A DNA stretch of 64,000 nucleotides, taken from Bog-159 sp049511415. GTDB lineage: Bacteria > Acidobacteriota > Terriglobia > Bryobacterales > Bryobacteraceae. How positions within the stretch are numbered: position 1 is the first letter of the stretch; each line of letters begins with the position of its first letter. The position numbers and the translations under genes were made by a program. Positions 60,347-64,000 of the stretch are shown one piece after another. The stretch is from assembly GCA_049511415.1 (NCBI GenBank), contig JBEKYC010000007.1, positions 62,001 to 126,000 of the forward strand, given 5' to 3'. The notes below the pieces were generated by a model. That model ran no database searches. It had not been told where the DNA came from and saw only the letters and a program-made list of their open reading frames with translations.

Positions 60347-61804
60347 ATGGCATCCGTCACAGTTGTTAAAGCGGAAATCAAGCGTGTTTTTCGCCTGTTC
60401 ATCAGCTACGCCCGGGAAGACGCCAAGGTCGCGATTGCCGTGAGTAACGCACTCCAAACAACGCTCGGCCCGTCGGCGAAAGTGTTTATCGACAGCGGTT
60501 TGCCGTACGGCCTGAATTTCGAGGATGAGATTCGCAAGGAACTCGACGGAACCGACGCTCTAGTGGTTATCGATTCGGATACGCTGAAACCGCCTTTCGG
60601 GTGGACCGGCACGGAGTTGGGTCGCTTTATGCATGCCATGGAGATTGATTCCGGCGACCGTGACTTCAAGCGCCGGATTATCCCTGTCTATGCGGAGAAA
60701 CCGTCGGATGTTTTGGCACGCCACCAGGGCATCAAAATCGGGATACTGCGCAGCACGCTGGCCGCAACGCCCCAGGAATACGAAACCAGCTTGGCAGATC
60801 TGGGTTGGAACCACCCCACGGTAGAGTTCCTGCGAGCCCTCCAGTCCGACGTTGACCATCTTCTCAAAGCTGTCAATGGTGTCGAAATTCCCCACTCACC
60901 GGACCAGCGCGACTTGCCGGAAGTGGTGCGGCAGATGCAGCGGTCTATATTTATGTATTTGAAGACCACTCCCGAGTCCACCCTTAAACCCCAAAAGCAG
61001 ATCACCATTAGAACCAACGAAGCCGCGCTGAATTCCAAAGAAGGGGAACTGCCTGACGACGCGCTGCTCATCCCGGTTGGTTCCGGATTGCCCATGTCTA
61101 TTTTTGGGATCGACAGCGTCGAGATGGATTGGGGCGAATTTCAGCGCCGGACGCGGAAGTCCAAGTTCCGGGACTCCTGGGTGGATGCCATCACCGGCGT
61201 GGTGACCTCCTCAAAAGAACTGGAAATCGATAACAGCCAAGTCATCGTCTCGAATGACGAGACCCACACCTATCGCGTGATCCTGACCACCGGAACCAAA
61301 TATTATGATGGCGTCCGCGAATATAACCTGTATTTCGTAGAATATTTGCGGCGCCGCGACTTTGGAGATCCCGAGACCACCCTGCTGCTGAAGGGCCTTA
61401 ACCTGTTTTGCCGTTTCCGTTTCATGTTCCTCGAAGAGAACAGCGAATTCTCCAGTCTCAATTGCGCGATAGCGCGAAAATTGACGGATTTTGGTCGTGA
61501 AATGGACCGCGAGCTAGGCTTAATCCAGCGGGATGCCCAGGAATTAGGTTTGGATAGGGCGTCCAGCCTCGTTCCCTACGTCGACAAGTCTCGAATCATG
61601 GCCATGGTCGCGGTCTGGCGTCCGCTCGAGGTTAAGATACGAGGCTTGCTCTCCCAGATCCGGTGCGCTGGGCCGGATTCGGAAAAGTACCGGGAGCCGC
61701 TGGTGGCTGCCCTGAGCGAACTGGAGACAAATCTGAATCCGCTCAACGCGGAGGCGATTACCGAGATGGCCGAGAAACTGAAACGCCCCCCTGCCGCCTC
61801 GTAA
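60347..61804 (+). CDS. TIR-domain protein with large uncharacterised C-terminal region
   Basis: 485 residues. The TIR-2-type domain spans about 12-150: FRLFISYAREDAKVAIAV, then VFIDSGLPYGLNFEDEIRKE and FGWTGTELGRFMHAM with the putative NADase Glu90. The rest (about 190-485) is alpha/beta with no recognised domain, including a helical C-terminus (LGLIQRDAQELGLDRASSLV). Bacterial TIR proteins often hydrolyse NAD+ or make cyclic ADP-ribose in phage defence. No accompanying defence gene is seen, so it may be a single-gene system or a signalling protein. No signal peptide. Confidence 0.82.
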   Translation: MASVTVVKAEIKRVFRLFISYAREDAKVAIAVSNALQTTLGPSAKVFIDSGLPYGLNFEDEIRKELDGTDALVVIDSDTLKPPFGWTGTELGRFMHAMEIDSGDRDFKRRIIPVYAEKPSDVLARHQGIKIGILRSTLAATPQEYETSLADLGWNHPTVEFLRALQSDVDHLLKAVNGVEIPHSPDQRDLPEVVRQMQRSIFMYLKTTPESTLKPQKQITIRTNEAALNSKEGELPDDALLIPVGSGLPMSIFGIDSVEMDWGEFQRRTRKSKFRDSWVDAITGVVTSSKELEIDNSQVIVSNDETHTYRVILTTGTKYYDGVREYNLYFVEYLRRRDFGDPETTLLLKGLNLFCRFRFMFLEENSEFSSLNCAIARKLTDFGREMDRELGLIQRDAQELGLDRASSLVPYVDKSRIMAMVAVWRPLEVKIRGLLSQIRCAGPDSEKYREPLVAALSELETNLNPLNAEAITEMAEKLKRPPAAS

Positions 61805-61839
61805 GACCACTTCGCCAAGCGCGCGCCTCTGCCCATAGG

Positions 61840-61845
61840 TATAAT
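61840..61845 (+). promoter_or_regulatory. Probable -10 box giving a leaderless start
   Basis: A perfect TATAAT ends 7 nt before the GTG at 61853 and no ribosome-binding site lies between them. Confidence 0.5.
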
Positions 61846-61852
61846 CAAGAGC

Positions 61853-62257
61853 GTGAGAAGCTTAGCTCCCCTGCTGCTGTGCCTCGCTCTGGCCGGCTGC
61901 CATCGTGATATTCAGAACGAAGACGCCGTCAAGCGCGGCGTAATGGACTACCTTTCTACCCGCCAGGGTCTAAACCTCTCCTCCATGAGCGTCTCGGTCA
62001 CGTCTCTGGTTTATCGCCAGAACGAAGTCGATGCCACCGTGGTGTTCTCACCCAAGGGTTCCGACGCTGCGCAGCCCATGACCCTGCATTATCTCCTGGA
62101 GCGTAAAGGCGATCGCTGGGTAGTGAAGCCGCGCGCCACCAGCGGGAATCCGCACGGCGGCATGGGAGCCAGTCCCCACGGCGGTATGGGCATGCCCCCT
62201 GCCGGCGGAGCCTCCGGTACGCTGCCGCCAGGCCATCCCACGGTGCCCCCGCAATGA
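61853..62257 (+). CDS. Small lipoprotein with Gly/Met/Pro-rich tail
   Basis: 134 residues, GTG start. A lipobox is present (LLLCLALAGC, Cys at about 16), so it is probably lipid-anchored. The middle (LNLSSMSVSVTSLVYRQNEV, then YLLERKGDRWVVKP) resembles small secreted scaffold domains. The tail repeats HGGMGASPHGGMGMPP and ends TLPPGHPTVPPQ. No family recognised. Its stop overlaps the flavoprotein start by 4 nt (ATGA). Confidence 0.7.
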   Translation: MRSLAPLLLCLALAGCHRDIQNEDAVKRGVMDYLSTRQGLNLSSMSVSVTSLVYRQNEVDATVVFSPKGSDAAQPMTLHYLLERKGDRWVVKPRATSGNPHGGMGASPHGGMGMPPAGGASGTLPPGHPTVPPQ

Positions 62258-63435
62258 AACTGGTGGCCATCCTGGGCGGAGGTCCGGCGGGCGCATTCGC
62301 CGCCGAGCGGCTGGCATCCGCGGGCGTGGATACGGTCGTCTTCGATGAGAAGCTCGCTTGGGAAAAGCCTTGCGGTGGCGGCTTGACTTACAAGGCCTAC
62401 CATACCTATCCATTCCTTATTGATAACAACACGCCCAAGAAGATTGTCACCGAGACCATTCTGGCGGCTCCGCGCGCCAAGGCAGCTACTCTGCGCTTGA
62501 GCGAGCCGCTGCTGATTTATTCGCGCATGGATCTGAACCGCATGATGCTGGAACGCGCCGAGCGCGCCGGCGCGCGCATCGAAAAAGCCCGCGTTCTGGA
62601 ATTGAACCGCACATCCGCCGGATGGCGTCTGCGCACCAGTTCGGGGATCATGGATGTGGACTTCTGTGTGATCGCCACCGGTGCGCGCAATTCCCTGCGC
62701 GACTTCGGCACCTCGCTCACGGCCCAGGACTCCATGTCCGCCCTGGGCTACTACGTGCCCGGCGATCAGGCTCAGATCGACATACAATTCCTGCCGCGCC
62801 TGGAAGGTTATATCTGGATTTTCCCGCGCTGTGGGCACCTTTCCGTGGGCATTTGCGGCAAGGGCGAGCCCGCCGCTTCGTTGCGCAAGCGTCTCGAGAA
62901 TTACATGGCGCAGCGCGGCATCTCCTGGAAAGGCGCGGCGTTCTACAGCCATCTGCTGCCCTCGCTCGAAACCAACGCCTGGCGTAAGAATCGTGTCTGT
63001 GGCGAGAATTGGCTGGCCGTCGGCGACGCCGCCGGACTGGTCGATCCCATCACCGGCGAAGGCATCTATTACGCGCTGCGATCGGCCGACCTGGCCGCCA
63101 AAGCGCTGCTCTCCGAACTCGGAGGGCTGGCGGAGAAGGTGCAGACCTACCGGCGTCTGTTGCGGCGCGATTTCGCCGCCGATCTGGAATTCGGATCGCG
63201 CCTGGCCAAACGGGTCTTCCTGGGCCGCTTCCTTTTTGGATCGGTTCCCGCCCGCATGGTGCAATTCACCCGCCGCAGCAGCCGCTTCAGCGGCGTCATG
63301 CAGGATCTGTTCGCGGGCACGCAACCCTACCTGGGCCTGAAGAACCGGCTGATGCGCAACCTCAACGGCAGCCTCTACGAGATCGCCATGAGCTTGGGGC
63401 TCAGCCGCTTGCTGCCCGGCAAAGCCCAACCTTGA
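62254..63435 (+). CDS. FAD-dependent oxidoreductase, geranylgeranyl-reductase family
   Basis: 393 residues. The FAD-binding motif is VAILGGGPAGAFAAERLA, followed by KPCGGGLTYKAY, a conserved feature of geranylgeranyl-reductase-type flavoproteins. The second FAD motif is LAVGDAAGLVDPITGEGIYY near residue 260. These enzymes reduce isoprenoid or other double bonds; here the acceptor is unknown (menaquinone side chains or lipids are possibilities). No signal peptide. It sits 18 bp before hemL. Confidence 0.87.
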   Translation: MKLVAILGGGPAGAFAAERLASAGVDTVVFDEKLAWEKPCGGGLTYKAYHTYPFLIDNNTPKKIVTETILAAPRAKAATLRLSEPLLIYSRMDLNRMMLERAERAGARIEKARVLELNRTSAGWRLRTSSGIMDVDFCVIATGARNSLRDFGTSLTAQDSMSALGYYVPGDQAQIDIQFLPRLEGYIWIFPRCGHLSVGICGKGEPAASLRKRLENYMAQRGISWKGAAFYSHLLPSLETNAWRKNRVCGENWLAVGDAAGLVDPITGEGIYYALRSADLAAKALLSELGGLAEKVQTYRRLLRRDFAADLEFGSRLAKRVFLGRFLFGSVPARMVQFTRRSSRFSGVMQDLFAGTQPYLGLKNRLMRNLNGSLYEIAMSLGLSRLLPGKAQP

Positions 63436-63453
63436 GATAAGCATGAAATAAGC

Positions 63454-64000
63454 ATGAACCGAGCCAAGTCGGAAGCTATTTTCCAGAGAGCCCAGCAAGT
63501 CATTCCGGGAGGCGTCAACTCTCCCGTGCGCGCGTTTCGTAGCGTGGGTGGCAATCCCCCGTTTATCGCCCGTGGACAGGGCTCCCACATTTTCGATGTC
63601 GATGGCAACGAGTACATCGACTATGTAGGCTCTTGGGGACCGCTGCTGCTGGGCCACTGCCATCCGGCTATCGTGGAAGCCGTGCGCCAGGCGCTCGAAA
63701 CCGGCACCAGCTTCGGCGCGCCTACCGAACGGGAAGTCGAACTGGCCGAATCCATCCGCGAGGCCGTGCCTTCCATGGAAATGGTCCGGCTGGTCAACTC
63801 CGGCACGGAAGCGACTATGTCCGCCCTGCGCGTGGCGCGCGGATTCACGGGCCGGGATCTCACCGTGAAATTTGAAGGCTGCTATCACGGCCACGTGGAT
63901 TCGCTATTGGTGAAGGCGGGGTCGGGCCTCGCCACGTTGGGCATAGCCGATACCCAGGGGGTGCCGAAGAGCTTCACCGAAACCACGTTGGCGCTGCGGT
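63454..64000 (+). CDS. hemL: Glutamate-1-semialdehyde 2,1-aminomutase, 3' end outside window
   Basis: 182 residues visible of the ~430 expected. The start MNRAKSEAIFQRAQQVIPGG plus VNSPVRAFRSVGG is diagnostic of HemL. The central signature LVNSGTEATMSALRVARGFT and KFEGCYHGHVDS is also present. The enzyme makes 5-aminolevulinate for haem synthesis. The PLP lysine lies beyond the right edge. The ATG at 63454 is confirmed by the conserved N-terminus. Confidence 0.93.
   Translation, partial: MNRAKSEAIFQRAQQVIPGGVNSPVRAFRSVGGNPPFIARGQGSHIFDVDGNEYIDYVGSWGPLLLGHCHPAIVEAVRQALETGTSFGAPTEREVELAESIREAVPSMEMVRLVNSGTEATMSALRVARGFTGRDLTVKFEGCYHGHVDSLLVKAGSGLATLGIADTQGVPKSFTETTLALR

Noticed and set aside
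62089..63894. 601-residue minus-strand ORF opposite the flavoprotein and hemL
   Set aside because: Crosses two confident genes in antisense and has no protein-like features.

Overview
The window looks like chromosomal DNA of a Gram-negative soil bacterium, most likely an acidobacterium of the Solibacter/Bryobacter type. This is inferred from high GC, an LPS heptosyltransferase, GloVer-repeat and FG-GAP exported proteins, CRTAC1-type proteins, an ADOP-like permease relic and Ser/Thr kinases with WD40-like tails. No marker gene settles the taxonomy. No rRNA, tRNA, CRISPR array, prophage or intact insertion sequence was found.

Layout. 1-4.3 kb: start of waaF, a 2OG-Fe(II) oxygenase, a SecD-like/TonB-C fusion, ada, and a decayed higBA locus. 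3.7-7.5 kb: a tightly overlapping minus-strand operon (TIM-barrel isomerase, murQ, murA, rhodanese, YdeI/OmdA-like). 7.6-13.3 kb: three exported propeller proteins, two built from 14 FG-GAP units each. 13.3-19.4 kb: M1-type peptidase, FAH-family enzyme, a 35-residue membrane peptide, manA, an aspartate aminotransferase and coaD. 19.5-27.7 kb: a six-gene unit encoding an HzsA-related propeller with a haem site, a CRTAC1 protein, a YVTN-propeller/dihaem cytochrome, a Reg_prop propeller, a RidA protein and an orphan double periplasmic-binding protein. 27.7-31.1 kb: SDR relic, phosphomannomutase, D-Ala-D-Ala carboxypeptidase.

31.2-36.7 kb holds the most intriguing locus. A 766-residue protein of unknown family overlaps a LodB/QhpG-like flavoprotein gene. 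These face a 63-residue peptide gene and a B12-binding radical-SAM gene with a PqqD-like tail, and the two units overlap tail to tail by 85 bp. This resembles a peptide- or protein-modification system (RiPP or protein-derived cofactor).

36.8-48 kb: Ser/Thr kinase, GH29 fucosidase, DUF58 protein, TolB-like protein, MacB-like permease, then rpoN-hpf-rapZ. 48-55.6 kb: a frameshifted gene, a VapBC pair, YwaF-like membrane protein, class III aminotransferase, SDR, serine hydrolase, a hybrid sensor kinase whose phospho-acceptor histidine is replaced by glycine, and an ADOP permease relic with an amber stop. 55.6-60.2 kb: a Gld-type ABC transporter operon. 60.3-64 kb: an orphan TIR-domain protein, a small lipoprotein, a geranylgeranyl-reductase-type flavoprotein, and the start of hemL.

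Many start codons lack a Shine-Dalgarno sequence and lie 6-9 nt after a TANNNT box, which suggests frequent leaderless transcription. Other genes (the 63-residue peptide, TIR, hpf, the 35-residue peptide, aspC) have clear ribosome-binding sites.
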